Made by a program: the position numbers and the translations under genes. From Brevundimonas sp. PAMC22021 (GTDB lineage Bacteria > Pseudomonadota > Alphaproteobacteria > Caulobacterales > Caulobacteraceae), in NCBI RefSeq assembly GCF_019443405.1, contig NZ_CP080376.1, forward strand, positions 2,728,001 to 2,792,000: a DNA stretch of 64,000 nt. Direction: 5' to 3'. Under the pieces are notes generated by a model. That model was not told the DNA's origin. It ran no database searches and saw only the letters and a program-made list of their open reading frames with translations. Each line of letters starts with the position of its first letter. Positions within the stretch are counted from its first letter, which is position 1. Shown here one piece after another: positions 9,868 through 19,260 of this stretch.

Positions 9868-11592
9868 ATGGGTCGTTTCGTCTTCAAGCTGCCCGACGTG
9901 GGCGAGGGCACGGCCGAGGCCGAACTGGTCGGATGGCACGTCAAGGTCGGCGATGTGGTGACCGAGGACCAGATCGTCGCCGATGTCATGACCGACAAGG
10001 CGACGGTGGAGATCACCGCCCCTGTCTCCGGCAAGGTCACGGCGCTGCACGGCGAGCCCGGCGCCATGGTTCCGGTGCGCGGGCCGCTGGTGGAGTTCGA
10101 GGTCGAGGGCGCGGGGAATGCGGAAGCGCCGCGGAACCCCTCCGTCACGGCGCAAGAGCGCCGCGCCACCTCCCCATCCGTCGTCGCGGACGGGGAGGAG
10201 AGGTCTGCTTCTTCTCCTCCCTACGTCAGTGGGGAGGGGGACCGCGAAGCGGTGGAGGGGCTCTCAGACATCGCATCCAACTCAACCGGAACCTATGTCT
10301 TCAAGCTGCCCGACGTAGGCGAAGGCACGGCCGAGGCGGAGCTGGTGGCCTGGCACGTCAAGGTCGGCGACAGGGTCGAGGAAGACCAGATTCTGGCCGA
10401 CGTCATGACCGACAAGGCGACGGTGGAGATCACCTCGCCCGTCGCCGGCCGCGTCGTCGCCCTGCACGGAGAGGCGGGCAAGGCCTCGCCCGTCGGCGGG
10501 CCGCTGGTCACCTTCACGGTCGAGGGCGCGGGGAATGTGGCGCAGCCGGTAGCGGTCTCGGCCCCCTCCACCGCTTCGCGGTCCCCCTCCCCCGACGACG
10601 GAGGATCGCAGGTTGCGGAAACCATCGGCTCTCCCCCCTCCGGGGGGAATGCCCGCGCAGCGGGGGAAGGGGGCAGGTCCGCCCCCGCCCTGACCGGCCG
10701 CGTCGCCGGCGAACGGCCGTTGGCCTCGCCCGCCGTGCGCAACCGCGCCCGCGATCTGGGCATCGACCTGGTGTTCGTGCCCGGAACCGGCCCCGCCGGC
10801 CGCATCACCCACGAGGACCTGGACGGCTTCCTGTCACGCGGAGCGGGGGCGCCCGCCGCCGCTTCGAACCCAGGTTCCACCTACGCCCGCACGGAGGGGA
10901 CCACCGAGGTCCGCATCATCGGCCTGCGCCGCAAGATCGCGGAGAAGATGGCCGAAAGCGTCCGGCGCATCCCGCACATCACCTACGTCGAGGAGATCGA
11001 CGTCACCGCGCTGGAGGAGCTACGCGCGCACCTGAACGCGACGAAGTCCAAGGACCGGCCCAAGCTGAACGTCCTGCCCTTCATCGCCCGCGCCATCGTC
11101 GTCGCCCTGCGCGACCAGCCGCAGATCAACGCCACCTACGACGACGAGGCCGGCGTCCTTACCCAGCACGCCGCCGTGCACCTCGGTATCGCCGCCCAGA
11201 CGCCGAACGGCCTGATGGTGCCGGTGGTCCGCCACGCCGAGGCGCGCGACCCCTACGACACCGCGCTGGAGATCGCCCGCGTCTCGGGCGCGGCCAAGGA
11301 CGGCTCGGCCAAGCGCGAGGAGCTGTCCGGCTCCACCATCACCATCACCTCGCTGGGCACGCTGGGCGGCGTGGTCCACACGCCGATCATCAACCACCCC
11401 GAGGTCGCCATCGTCGGCCCCAACAAGATCGCCGAGCGGGTCGTGATAAAGGACGGCCAGATGGTGGTGCGCAAGATGATGAACCTGTCCTCAAGCTTCG
11501 ATCACCGCATCGTCGATGGCCACGACGCGGCGGTGTTCGTGCAGCGCATCAAGGGCCTGCTGGAGCATCCCGCGACGCTGTGGATGGGGTGA
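9868..11592 (+). CDS. bkdB: Branched-chain 2-oxoacid dehydrogenase E2 (dihydrolipoyl acyltransferase) with two lipoyl domains
   Basis: A 574-residue E2 core subunit that transfers the acyl group to CoA. Order: lipoyl domain 1 (about 3-82, lipoyl Lys44 in MTDKATVE), linker, lipoyl domain 2 (about 140-222, Lys183), linker, peripheral-subunit-binding domain (about 286-325, PAVRNRARDLGIDL), catalytic domain ending in SSSFDHRIVDGHDAAVF (DHRxxDG). The lipoyl domains are close duplicates. Both linkers (roughly residues 90-132 and 232-275) are encoded by palindromic, intergenic-type repeat DNA read in frame; see the repeat entries. The frame is intact throughout. The branched-chain assignment comes from the E1 genes. 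Confidence 0.95.
   Translation: MGRFVFKLPDVGEGTAEAELVGWHVKVGDVVTEDQIVADVMTDKATVEITAPVSGKVTALHGEPGAMVPVRGPLVEFEVEGAGNAEAPRNPSVTAQERRATSPSVVADGEERSASSPPYVSGEGDREAVEGLSDIASNSTGTYVFKLPDVGEGTAEAELVAWHVKVGDRVEEDQILADVMTDKATVEITSPVAGRVVALHGEAGKASPVGGPLVTFTVEGAGNVAQPVAVSAPSTASRSPSPDDGGSQVAETIGSPPSGGNARAAGEGGRSAPALTGRVAGERPLASPAVRNRARDLGIDLVFVPGTGPAGRITHEDLDGFLSRGAGAPAAASNPGSTYARTEGTTEVRIIGLRRKIAEKMAESVRRIPHITYVEEIDVTALEELRAHLNATKSKDRPKLNVLPFIARAIVVALRDQPQINATYDDEAGVLTQHAAVHLGIAAQTPNGLMVPVVRHAEARDPYDTALEIARVSGAAKDGSAKREELSGSTITITSLGTLGGVVHTPIINHPEVAIVGPNKIAERVVIKDGQMVVRKMMNLSSSFDHRIVDGHDAAVFVQRIKGLLEHPATLWMG
10137..10263 (+). repeat. Palindromic repeat element read in frame in the first E2 linker
   Basis: The DNA of the linker between lipoyl domains 1 and 2 starts with CCCCTCCG and ends with GGTGGAGGGG. 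It contains several short hairpins: CTCCCCATCCG/CGGACGGGGAG type in its first half and ACCGC-GAA-GCGGT at 10241-10253. Bases 10231-10260 are an exact 30-base reverse complement of 10563-10592 in the second linker. The composition resembles dispersed palindromic repeats common between genes in Caulobacterales. Here it is translated as a Ser/Pro/Glu-rich stretch without breaking the frame. Confidence 0.75.
10561..10690 (+). repeat. Palindromic repeat element read in frame in the second E2 linker
   Basis: The linker between lipoyl domain 2 and the subunit-binding domain contains, at 10563-10592, the exact inverted copy of bases 10231-10260. A second G/C-run hairpin unit follows at about 10631-10672 (CTCCCCCCTCC ... 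GGGGGAAGGGGG). It is translated as a Pro/Ser/Gly/Ala-rich segment. Inverted orientation relative to the first copy argues against a simple duplication of a lipoyl domain plus its linker. Confidence 0.75.
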
Positions 11593-11621
11593 GGCTTGTG
11601 CTTATCCTGCTGCGCGTTATT

Positions 11622-11642
11622 TGATATACGCAATGTATATCA
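11622..11642. promoter_or_regulatory. Perfect palindrome upstream of vapB, probable toxin-antitoxin operator
   Basis: TGATATAC-GCAAT-GTATATCA is a perfect 8-bp inverted repeat with a 5-base spacer. It ends 12 bases before the GTG start of vapB in an AT-rich island after E2. VapB ribbon-helix-helix antitoxins typically bind such palindromes over their own promoter to autorepress. Binding is inferred. Confidence 0.65.
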
Positions 11643-11654
11643 TGGGAGGTTGAG

Positions 11655-11870
11655 GTGCGTATTCTTGTGGACGCGAGCGAGGCGCAGGTCGCGGCGCTGG
11701 ATGACCTCGCCAAGCGCGAGAAACAGCCGCGCGCCGTCGTGATCCGCGCCGCGATCGACGATTATGTGGCGCGCAATACCCGAAAAGCGGCTCTCGAGAA
11801 TTCGTTCGGGATATGGCCCGACGGACCGGATGGTCTCGAGTTTCAAGAGAAGCTGCGCAGCGAATGGTAG
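11655..11870 (+). CDS. vapB: Ribbon-helix-helix antitoxin (VapB-like)
   Basis: A 71-residue protein starting at GTG 11655 with GGGAGG 5 bases upstream. The N-terminal MRILVDASEAQVAALDDLAKREKQ followed by PRAVVIRAAIDDYV fits a ribbon-helix-helix DNA-binding fold (short strand, then two helices). The acidic C-terminal part (FGIWPDGPDGLEFQEKLRSEW) is likely the toxin-neutralising tail. Its stop overlaps the ATG of the PIN gene, the usual antitoxin-toxin coupling. It sits inside the bkd operon, between E2 and E3. Confidence 0.85.
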   Translation: MRILVDASEAQVAALDDLAKREKQPRAVVIRAAIDDYVARNTRKAALENSFGIWPDGPDGLEFQEKLRSEW

Positions 11871-12229
11871 CGGCGCTCTTCGACTCCAACATTCTTGTCG
11901 ATCATATGCGGGGCTTTCCGCAGGCGAAGGCCGAAGTCGATCGCTATGAAGACCGCGCCATCAGCATCGTTACCTGGATCGAGATCATGGTCGGCGTGCC
12001 TGACCATCTGACCATGCCTGCCCGCGAATTTCTCGGCGAGTTCTCGGTGGTCGGGTTGGACCGTGGGGTGGCGGAGCGTGCAGTGACCATCCGAAAGTCG
12101 CACCGGTTGAAATTGCCTGATGCCGTCATCTGGGCCGCCGCCCAGACGACCGGTCGTCTGCTCGTTACGCGAAACACCAAGGATTTTCCGGTTGACGATC
12201 CGGGTGTCCGCTCTCCCTACGTCCTCTGA
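11864..12229 (+). CDS. vapC: PIN domain ribonuclease toxin (VapC-like)
   Basis: A 121-residue PIN-domain protein. Acidic active-site residues are visible: Asp7 in LFDSNILVD, Glu in TWIEIMVG, Asp in KLPDAVIWAAA and Asp in RNTKDFPV. VapC toxins are Mg-dependent endoribonucleases, often cutting tRNA or rRNA. The ATG at 11864 overlaps the antitoxin stop; a longer upstream frame exists but lies inside vapB. The E3 gene starts 10 bases after the stop, so this cassette is transcribed into E3. All four acidic residues are present, so the toxin looks intact. Confidence 0.88.
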   Translation: MVAALFDSNILVDHMRGFPQAKAEVDRYEDRAISIVTWIEIMVGVPDHLTMPAREFLGEFSVVGLDRGVAERAVTIRKSHRLKLPDAVIWAAAQTTGRLLVTRNTKDFPVDDPGVRSPYVL

Positions 12230-12239
12230 CAGGCTTCGA

Positions 12240-13646
12240 ATGCAGACCCTGAAGACCAAAGTCCTGATCATCGGCGCCGGCACCGGCGGCTATGTCGCGG
12301 GCATCCGTTGCGGGCAACTGGGCCTCGACACCGTGCTGGTTGACGGTGGAAGCGGCCTGGGCGGGACGTGCCTGAACGTCGGCTGCATTCCGTCCAAGGC
12401 GATCATCCATGCCGCCGGCAAGTTCGAGACCGTGGCCAAGGCGGCGGGCGGCGGCACCCTGGGCATCACGGCGGCCAAGCCGGCCATCGATCTGAAGCAG
12501 ACGGTGGAGTGGAAGGACGGCATCGTCCGCAAGCTGAACAACGGCGTTTCTGCCCTGCTGAAAAAGTCCAAGGTCAAGGTGATCGCCGGCTGGGCGACCT
12601 TTTCCGACGCCAAGACCTGCACGGTGAAGACCGGCATTGATGGGAATGGGGGCGACATCACCATCACCGCCGAGCACGTCATTCTGGCCACCGGGTCCGA
12701 ACCGGTCGAGCTGCCCTTCCTGCCGTTCGGCGGCGACGTGATCTCCTCCACAGAGGCGCTGAGCCTGTCGGAAGTGCCCAAGAAGCTGGTCGTCGTCGGC
12801 GGCGGCTACATCGGGCTGGAGCTGGGCATCGCCTATCGCAAGCTGGGGGCCGAGGTCGCCATCGTTGAGATGGCCGACCGTGTCCTGCCGCTGTTCGACA
12901 AGGCCCTGACCGATCCGGTGGCCAAGTGGCTGACCAACCACGGCGTGGAGCTGCATCTCGGCGCGCGGGCCGGCGGCTTCGGGGACGGGAAGCTGTCGGT
13001 CACCACCAGGGACGGCGCGCCGCTGCAGATCACCGCCGACAAGGTCCTCGTCACCGTGGGTCGCAAGCCGCGCACGCAAGGCTGGGGCCTGGAGACCATG
13101 GGCGTCGCCATGGCCGGACCGTTCGTGAAGATCGACGAACGCTGCGCCACCAGCATGCGGAACGTCTGGGCCGTGGGCGACCTGACGGGCGAGCCGATGC
13201 TGGCCCACAAGGGCTCGGCCCAGGGCGAGGTGGTGGCCGAGATCATCGCCGGACACGACCGGGTGTTCGATCCCACCACCATAGCCGCCGTCTGCTTCAC
13301 CGAGCCGGAGATCGCCGCCGCCGGTCTGCTGCCGCAGGATGTCGAAGGCCGCGACGACGTGATCACGGCGGTGTTCCCCTTCGCCGCCATCGGCCGCGCC
13401 TTGGCTATTGAGGCGGGCGAGGACGGCGGCTTCGTGCGGGTGATCGCCTCCAAGGCCGATCATCGCCTGCTGGGCATCCAGGCCGTGGGCCAGCATGTGT
13501 CGGAGCTGTCCAACAGCTTTGCCCAGATGCTGGAGATGGGCGCGGTGCTGGAGGACGTGGCGGGAACCATCCACGTCCACCCCACTCTGGGGGAAGCCTT
13601 CCACGAGGCGTCGCTGCGCGCGCTGGGACACGCCATTCATATTTGA
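12240..13646 (+). CDS. lpd: Dihydrolipoamide dehydrogenase (E3)
   Basis: A 468-residue flavoprotein disulfide reductase that reoxidises the dihydrolipoyl groups of E2 and passes electrons to NAD. The FAD motif IGAGTGG is near residues 11-17. The redox disulfide is Cys44/Cys49 in GGTCLNVGC, followed by IPSKAIIHA. The NAD-binding GGGYIGLELG comes near residue 185. The C-terminal catalytic pair is in HVHPTLGEAFHEA. ATG 12240 is used; earlier in-frame codons overlap vapC. This is the E3 of the bkd operon, separated from E2 by the toxin-antitoxin cassette. Confidence 0.95.
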   Translation: MQTLKTKVLIIGAGTGGYVAGIRCGQLGLDTVLVDGGSGLGGTCLNVGCIPSKAIIHAAGKFETVAKAAGGGTLGITAAKPAIDLKQTVEWKDGIVRKLNNGVSALLKKSKVKVIAGWATFSDAKTCTVKTGIDGNGGDITITAEHVILATGSEPVELPFLPFGGDVISSTEALSLSEVPKKLVVVGGGYIGLELGIAYRKLGAEVAIVEMADRVLPLFDKALTDPVAKWLTNHGVELHLGARAGGFGDGKLSVTTRDGAPLQITADKVLVTVGRKPRTQGWGLETMGVAMAGPFVKIDERCATSMRNVWAVGDLTGEPMLAHKGSAQGEVVAEIIAGHDRVFDPTTIAAVCFTEPEIAAAGLLPQDVEGRDDVITAVFPFAAIGRALAIEAGEDGGFVRVIASKADHRLLGIQAVGQHVSELSNSFAQMLEMGAVLEDVAGTIHVHPTLGEAFHEASLRALGHAIHI

Positions 13647-13873
13647 GCGCTATGCTCGCGACGCGGTCGCTCGCGGCTTGAGCGCGAGCAGGGGCGCTCG
13701 TCACTGACAGGCCCGACCCTAGGGGCGCAACGCCGGCCCGTGGCTCCGGCGGGCGAGGGGCCCCTGCGACATCGTGGATCATGAAGCTTTCTTCATGTTT
13801 GTGGCGATGGCGTTGCACGCCTGTGTCGCCCGGTTAAGGTTCGCCCCAACGATTTTCCGGAGGAACCTGCCCC

Positions 13874-16729
13874 ATGCGTCGCGTCGCGCCCCTAGTCGCC
13901 CTGGCCGCCTTGTTGGCCCCCACCACGCCGGTCTGGGCCTTCAGCCCCGCCGCGCCGGCTCAGGCCGCATCCACACAGGCCGCAGCGCCCGGCCTGCAGG
14001 CGGCGCCGACCTCGGCCCTGGTGGGCGAGGTGGACATTCCCTATTCCAAGTTCACCCTGGACAACGGCCTGACCGTGCTGGTGCACGAAGACCGCAAGGC
14101 GCCGGTCGTCGCCGTGTCCGTCTGGTACAACGTCGGCTCCAAGGACGAGCCGCAGGGCCGCACGGGCTTCGCCCATCTGTTCGAACACCTGATGTTCGGC
14201 GGATCGGAGAATGCGCCCGGCAGCTATTTCACGCCGATGCGCAACGCCGGCGCGACCGACATGAACGGCACGACCTGGTTCGACCGCACCAACTATTTCG
14301 AAACGGTGCCGACGCCCGCGCTTGAGCAGACCCTGTTCCTGGAAAGCGACCGCATGGGCTACATGCTCGGCGCCATCAGCCAGGAAACGCTCGATCTGCA
14401 ACGCGGCGTTGTTCAGAACGAGAAGCGCCAGGGCGACAACCAGCCGTACGGCCTGAACCAGTACAAGCAGCTGGAGGCCCTGTTCCCGGAAGGCCACCCC
14501 TACCGTCACTCGACCATCGGCTCGATGGCCGACCTGGACGCCGCCTCGATGCAGACGGTGCGCGACTGGTTCACCGACAACTATGGCCCCAACAACGCCG
14601 TGCTGGTGCTGGCCGGCGACATCAACGAGGCCGAGGCGCGCCGCCTGACCGAGAAGTATTTCGGCCCCATCGCGCGCGGTCCGGTGAATACGCCGGCCGA
14701 GGCGCCGGTGCCCAGCCTCGAGGCGCCGCTCAGCGAGACCGTTCACGACCGGGTGGCCAATGCCCGGATCGAGATGAGCTGGGCCGTGCCCGGCATGCTG
14801 GACGCCGATGCGGTGCCACTGTCGGTCGGCGCCGCCGTGCTGGGCGGCCTGGCGTCCTCGCGCCTCGACAATGAACTGGTGCGCGGCGACCAGTCGGCCG
14901 TGTCGGTCAGCGCCTCCAACGGCGCCTTCCACCGCGTCGGCATGTTCGAGGTCACCGCCAATGTGAAACCCGGCCAGGACCCCAAGGCGGTCGAGGCGCG
15001 CACCCGGCAGGTGCTGGACCGCCTGATCGCCGAAGGCCCGACCCAGGCCGAGGTGGACCGCGTCGTGACGCAGTACGTCTCGGGCCGCATCCAGGGGCTG
15101 GAGCAGGTCGGCGGCTTCGGCGGCAAGGCCGTGGCCCTGGCGGAAGGCCAGCTCTATGCCGGCGATCCCGAGCACTACAAGAAGGAGCTGGCGGCCTATG
15201 CGGCGGTGACTCCGGCCCAGGTGCAGGCGGCGATGCGCAAGTGGCTGAGCCGCCCGGTCTATACGCTGACCACCCTGCCTGGCGAACGCGAGGCCTATGT
15301 CGAGGCCGCGGCGGCCCCGTCGGGCGCCAACCGCGAACCGGCGGCCGAAATCCAGCGCAAGCCCCGCATGCCGCAGCCCGAGATCGGCCAGGTCGCCGAC
15401 CTCGACTTCCCCGACGTCCAGCGCACGCGCCTCTCGAACGGCATCGAGGTCGTCTACGCCCAGCGCGACGCCGTGCCGGTGACGCGCATGGCGGTGGACT
15501 TCAACGCCGGCATCGCCGCCGACGCGCCGGACGGCCTGGGTCAGCAAAGCCTGATGCTGGACCTGCTGGACGAGGCCACCACGACGCTGGACGCCAATCA
15601 GCTGGCCGAGGCCGAAGAGGCGCTGGGCGCGAGCATCAACGCCGCCGCATCGATGGACCGCTCCACCGTGTCGCTGACGGCGCTGTCGGCCAATCTCCAG
15701 CCCTCGGTGGCCCTGATGGCGGATGTGATCAAGAACCCGGCCTTTGCGCCGGCCGAGGTCGAGCGCCTGAAGGCGCAGCGTCTTTCGGCCATCTCGGCCG
15801 AGCTGACCAACCCCAACGCCCTGGCGATGCGGGCCCTGCCGGCGATCCTCTATGGCGAGGCCTCGCCCTATGGCCGCTCCTTCACCGGCAGCGGCACGGC
15901 CGACAGCATCTCGCCGGTCACGCGCGAGCAGCTGCTGGCGGTCAAGGACGCCTGGATCCGACCGGACAACGCCAAGATCTTCGTGGTGTCCGATCGTCCT
16001 CTGGCCGAGCTGACGCCGGTGCTCGAGGCGCAGTTCGGTCAGTGGTCGGTCCCGTCCGCGCCGAAGGGCGCCAAGTCCTTCGACGGCGCGATTCCGGCCG
16101 CCACGCCGCGCATCGTCCTGATCGACCGGCCCCAGTCGCCGCAGTCGCTGATCATGGGCGGCTCGGTTCTGGACGTTTCGGGTTCGGACGATCTGCTGAC
16201 CCTGAATGCGGCCAACAACGTCGTGGGCGCCGACTTCCTGTCGCGCATCAACACCGACCTGCGCGAGACCAAGGGCTGGTCCTATGGGGTGCGCGCCAGC
16301 GTCAACACGCTGGAGAACCGCTCGCCCTACTTCGTGACCGCTCCGGTCCAGGCCAACCAGACCGGGCCGGCGATCACCGCGCTGCTGACCCAGTACAACG
16401 ACTTCATCGGCGGCAAGGGCGTCACCCCGCAGGAGCTGGAGCGCACGGTCAACGGCAATACGCGCCAGCTGGCCGGCGGCTTCGAGACCTCGGGCGCGGT
16501 GCTGGCCGCCCTGCGGTCGAACGACCTCTACAAGCGTCCGGACACCTATCAGGAGACCATCGCCAGCCGCACCAAGGCCCTGACGGCGGCTGAGATGGAC
16601 GCCGCCATCAAGGCGACGATCGATCCGTCGGAGTTCGTCTGGGTGGTCGTCGGCGACGCCTCGGTGGTCAAGCCGCAGCTCGACGCCCTGGGCCTGCCGG
16701 TCGAGGTGCGTCAGGCCGGCGCCCAGTAG
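13874..16729 (+). CDS. M16 family zinc protease with two peptidase domains, secreted
   Basis: A 951-residue insulinase/pitrilysin-type protein. A signal peptide occupies about residues 1-32. The first M16 half carries the inverted zinc motif HLFEH (about 101-105) and the downstream Glu in GVVQNEKRQGDNQPYG. The second half (from about 510, DVQRTRLSNGIEVVYAQ) has the M16 fold but lacks HxxEH, the normal pattern of an active plus an inactive half forming a clamshell. It should degrade peptides in the periplasm. GGAGGA precedes the ATG; a strong terminator follows. Confidence 0.93.
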   Translation: MRRVAPLVALAALLAPTTPVWAFSPAAPAQAASTQAAAPGLQAAPTSALVGEVDIPYSKFTLDNGLTVLVHEDRKAPVVAVSVWYNVGSKDEPQGRTGFAHLFEHLMFGGSENAPGSYFTPMRNAGATDMNGTTWFDRTNYFETVPTPALEQTLFLESDRMGYMLGAISQETLDLQRGVVQNEKRQGDNQPYGLNQYKQLEALFPEGHPYRHSTIGSMADLDAASMQTVRDWFTDNYGPNNAVLVLAGDINEAEARRLTEKYFGPIARGPVNTPAEAPVPSLEAPLSETVHDRVANARIEMSWAVPGMLDADAVPLSVGAAVLGGLASSRLDNELVRGDQSAVSVSASNGAFHRVGMFEVTANVKPGQDPKAVEARTRQVLDRLIAEGPTQAEVDRVVTQYVSGRIQGLEQVGGFGGKAVALAEGQLYAGDPEHYKKELAAYAAVTPAQVQAAMRKWLSRPVYTLTTLPGEREAYVEAAAAPSGANREPAAEIQRKPRMPQPEIGQVADLDFPDVQRTRLSNGIEVVYAQRDAVPVTRMAVDFNAGIAADAPDGLGQQSLMLDLLDEATTTLDANQLAEAEEALGASINAAASMDRSTVSLTALSANLQPSVALMADVIKNPAFAPAEVERLKAQRLSAISAELTNPNALAMRALPAILYGEASPYGRSFTGSGTADSISPVTREQLLAVKDAWIRPDNAKIFVVSDRPLAELTPVLEAQFGQWSVPSAPKGAKSFDGAIPAATPRIVLIDRPQSPQSLIMGGSVLDVSGSDDLLTLNAANNVVGADFLSRINTDLRETKGWSYGVRASVNTLENRSPYFVTAPVQANQTGPAITALLTQYNDFIGGKGVTPQELERTVNGNTRQLAGGFETSGAVLAALRSNDLYKRPDTYQETIASRTKALTAAEMDAAIKATIDPSEFVWVVVGDASVVKPQLDALGLPVEVRQAGAQ

Positions 16730-16753
16730 GCCGGTTCCTCGACGCCCATGAAG

Positions 16754-16783
16754 AAAGGCCCGGAGATCGCTCTCCGGGCCTTT
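16754..16783. terminator. Bidirectional intrinsic terminator between the M16 protease gene and engB
   Basis: AAAGGCCCGGAGA-TCGC-TCTCCGGGCCTTT is a perfect 13-bp stem with a 4-base loop. It is flanked by T's on the plus strand (TTTTTT) and by A's at the other end (AAGAAA), so it can stop transcription from both converging genes. Confidence 0.9.
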
Positions 16784-16807
16784 TTTGGTGTTCGGAAGGT
16801 TTGCGCC

Positions 16808-17452
16808 TCAGTCCAGCGTCGCGCCGGTGGTGCGCATGATCTCGGCGCGCAGCTCGGGCAGACCCTCGCCCTTCTCCGACGAGGTGAGGATCACGGCGGG
16901 AAAAGCGGCTGGGCGCTTGGCGATGGCCTTCAGCGTCGCCGCCGCCACCGCTTCGCCCTCGCCCTTCTTCAGCTTGTCACCCTTGGTCAGCACGATCTGA
17001 TAGGAGACGGCGGCGAGATCGAGCGCGTCCAGCGCCTCGCCGTCCACCGCCTTCAGGCCGTGGCGGCTGTCGATCAGCAGATAGACCCGCTTCAGCGTCA
17101 CCCGCCCGCGCAGATAGTCGCGGCCCAGGTCCTGGAACTTGCGCGTCGCGGCCTTGGACGCCTTGGCGAAACCATAGCCGGGCAGATCGACCAGCCGCAT
17201 GCGGCCGTCCAGGTCGAAGAAGTTGACCTCTCGCGTGCGGCCCGGCTCGTTGGAGGCGCGCGCCAGCTTGTGCATGCCGACCAGGCCGTTGATCAGGCTG
17301 GACTTGCCGACGTTGGAGCGGCCGGCGAAGGCGATTTCCGGCAGGTCCGGATCGGGCAGCTGCTCGATCTTGGCGGCGCCCATGACAAAGGTCGCCGGGC
17401 GCTGGAACAGGACGCGCGCCTGTTCCAGCTCGTCTTCGGAGAAGTCGCTCAC
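16808..17452 (-). CDS. engB: Ribosome biogenesis GTPase EngB (YsxC/YihA)
   Basis: A 214-residue TRAFAC GTPase involved in large-subunit assembly. Motifs: G1 [11 protein letters not shown]2 region [12 protein letters not shown]3 DLPGYG, G4 LTKGDK, G5 SSEKGEG. The GTG start at 17452 overlaps the yidC stop (GTGA). Last gene of the rpmH-rnpA-yidC-engB block; the longer upstream frame lies within yidC and is not coding. Confidence 0.95.
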   Translation of the reverse strand: MSDFSEDELEQARVLFQRPATFVMGAAKIEQLPDPDLPEIAFAGRSNVGKSSLINGLVGMHKLARASNEPGRTREVNFFDLDGRMRLVDLPGYGFAKASKAATRKFQDLGRDYLRGRVTLKRVYLLIDSRHGLKAVDGEALDALDLAAVSYQIVLTKGDKLKKGEGEAVAAATLKAIAKRPAAFPAVILTSSEKGEGLPELRAEIMRTTGATLD

Positions 17453-19260
17453 GCGGCCTTCGTCTTCGGCGACTTCAGGCGCGCGATGAAACTGTCGATC
17501 GGGTTCTCGGCGCCGAAGCGGTGCATGATGATGTACTGCTGCAAGATCGACAGGATGGTGCTCCACACCCAGTAGATCAGGACGCCGGCCGGCGAGGGCG
17601 CCAGCACAAAGGCCAGCACCACGGGCATCAGGGCGAAGATGCGCCGCTGCATCGGATCGGGCACGGCCGGGTTCATCGCCTGCTGCAGCCACATGGTGAT
17701 CCCGTACAGGATCGGCAGCAGACCAATGTGCGCCGGCCCGTTCAGGAAGGCGCCGATCAGCGGCACGGTCGCCGGGTCATAGGGCAGCAGGCCGAACAGG
17801 TTCCAGATCGTCGAATGGTCGCGCGCCGACAGGTCACGAATCCAGCCGAAGAAGGGCTGGTGCCGCATCTCGATGGTCACGAAAAGCACCTTGTAGAGCG
17901 CAAAGAAGATCGGGATCTGCACCAGGATCGGCAGGCAGCCGGCGACCGGATTGATCTTCTCGCGCTGGTACAGGGCCATGGTCTCCTGCTGCTGCTTCTG
18001 CGGGTCGGAGCCGTGCTTCTTCTTGATCTCCTCCATCTTGGGCTGGAGGTTGCGCATCTTGGACATGCTCTCGTAGCTCTTGTTGGCGAGCGGGAAGAGC
18101 AGCAGCTTGACCAGAACGGTCAGCGCCAGGATGGCCAGGCCGAAGTTGCCCAGCAGCTGGAAGAAGAACTCCACCACCATGAAGATGGGGCGGGTCAGGA
18201 ACCAGAACATGCCCCAGTCGATGGCGTAGACGAAGCGCGGCAGGTTCAGATCCTGCTCATAGCCTTTCAGGATCTCGTTGCGCTTGGCGCCGGCGAACAG
18301 GCGCTGCGTCTCGGTGACGCTGGCGCCCGGCTGGATGGTGCGGGTCGCGCCCAGGACGTTGGCTTCGTGCTGGTTGGCGCCGTCAGGATCGCGCACGCGG
18401 AACTCGGCCGACACCTGCTCGGTCTGCGGCGGGATCAGCGCGGCCATCCAGTATTTGTCGGTGATGCCCAGCCAGCCGCCGGTGGAGGTCTCCTGGATGC
18501 GGGCTTTGCCCTGCCAGTCCTTGTACTTGTACTGATCGGTGGCGTAGCGGCCCGGCTGGCCGAACACGCCGATTGCGCCCTCGTGCAGGATCATTTGCTT
18601 GCCAAGATCTGCGGGCACGCCCTGGCGCTGGACCGAACCATAGGGGGCGATGGTCATCGGCTGGGTTCCCAGGTTCTGCACCGTGTCGGCGACGGTGAAC
18701 ATGTACTGGTCGTCGATCGCGATCACGCGGGTAAAGCGCAGGCCCTGGCCGTTGTCCCAGGTCAGGGTGACGGGCGAGGTGGGCGTAAGCGTCGATCCGG
18801 CCGTCAGCCGCCAAGGCGTGTTCGGGCCCGGCACGCCGCCCGCGACATTGGGGCCGGTCCAGCCGAACTGGGCGAAATAGGCGTGCTCCATGCCCTGCGG
18901 GCGGAACAGCTCGACCGGCGGGCTGTCGGCGTCCAGCGTCTCGCGGTAGCGGACCAGGAACAGGTCGTCGATGCGCCCGCCCTGAAGCGACAGCGAACCG
19001 CGCAGCGTCGGCGTCTGGATCGGCACGCGGGCGCCGGCGCCCAGGGCCTGGGTCCGGTCCGTGACGAAGATGGCGCTCTCGGGCCGAAGCGCCGTGTTGG
19101 AGGCGTCCGACGCCGCCTCGCTCTGCTGTTCGGCGGCGGCCAGCTGATTGGCGCGGCGCACCTCGGCCTGCGGGCGCAGGACGGTGAACCAGTACAGGCC
19201 CAGGATCAGGGCCGACGCCACGATAAAGATGATCGTGTTGCGCGAATTCTCGTTTTTCAT
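17449..19260 (-). CDS. yidC: Membrane protein insertase YidC
   Basis: A 603-residue Oxa1/YidC insertase that inserts and folds inner-membrane proteins with or without SecYEG. An N-terminal membrane segment ([16 protein letters not shown]) is followed by a large periplasmic beta domain (about 60-360) and the conserved five-helix core with [45 protein letters not shown] and the final [20 protein letters not shown]. Length is normal for a Gram-negative YidC. Its ATG overlaps the rnpA stop by four bases. Confidence 0.97.
   Translation of the reverse strand: MKNENSRNTIIFIVASALILGLYWFTVLRPQAEVRRANQLAAAEQQSEAASDASNTALRPESAIFVTDRTQALGAGARVPIQTPTLRGSLSLQGGRIDDLFLVRYRETLDADSPPVELFRPQGMEHAYFAQFGWTGPNVAGGVPGPNTPWRLTAGSTLTPTSPVTLTWDNGQGLRFTRVIAIDDQYMFTVADTVQNLGTQPMTIAPYGSVQRQGVPADLGKQMILHEGAIGVFGQPGRYATDQYKYKDWQGKARIQETSTGGWLGITDKYWMAALIPPQTEQVSAEFRVRDPDGANQHEANVLGATRTIQPGASVTETQRLFAGAKRNEILKGYEQDLNLPRFVYAIDWGMFWFLTRPIFMVVEFFFQLLGNFGLAILALTVLVKLLLFPLANKSYESMSKMRNLQPKMEEIKKKHGSDPQKQQQETMALYQREKINPVAGCLPILVQIPIFFALYKVLFVTIEMRHQPFFGWIRDLSARDHSTIWNLFGLLPYDPATVPLIGAFLNGPAHIGLLPILYGITMWLQQAMNPAVPDPMQRRIFALMPVVLAFVLAPSPAGVLIYWVWSTILSILQQYIIMHRFGAENPIDSFIARLKSPKTKAA

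Noticed and set aside
11617..11892. Minus-strand small frames opposite vapB
   Set aside because: They overlap the operator palindrome and the antitoxin; composition is Arg-rich and no ribosome site is visible.
13647..13873. Gap between E3 and the M16 gene with GCTCGCG/CGCGAGC inverted repeat (13654-13689)
   Set aside because: The stem is only 7 bp with a long loop and no T-run, so it is not called a terminator; nothing else recognised in the gap.
15241..16593. 450-residue frame inside the M16 protease gene
   Set aside because: Arg/Gly-rich +1 shadow on the same strand as a protein with intact M16 features.
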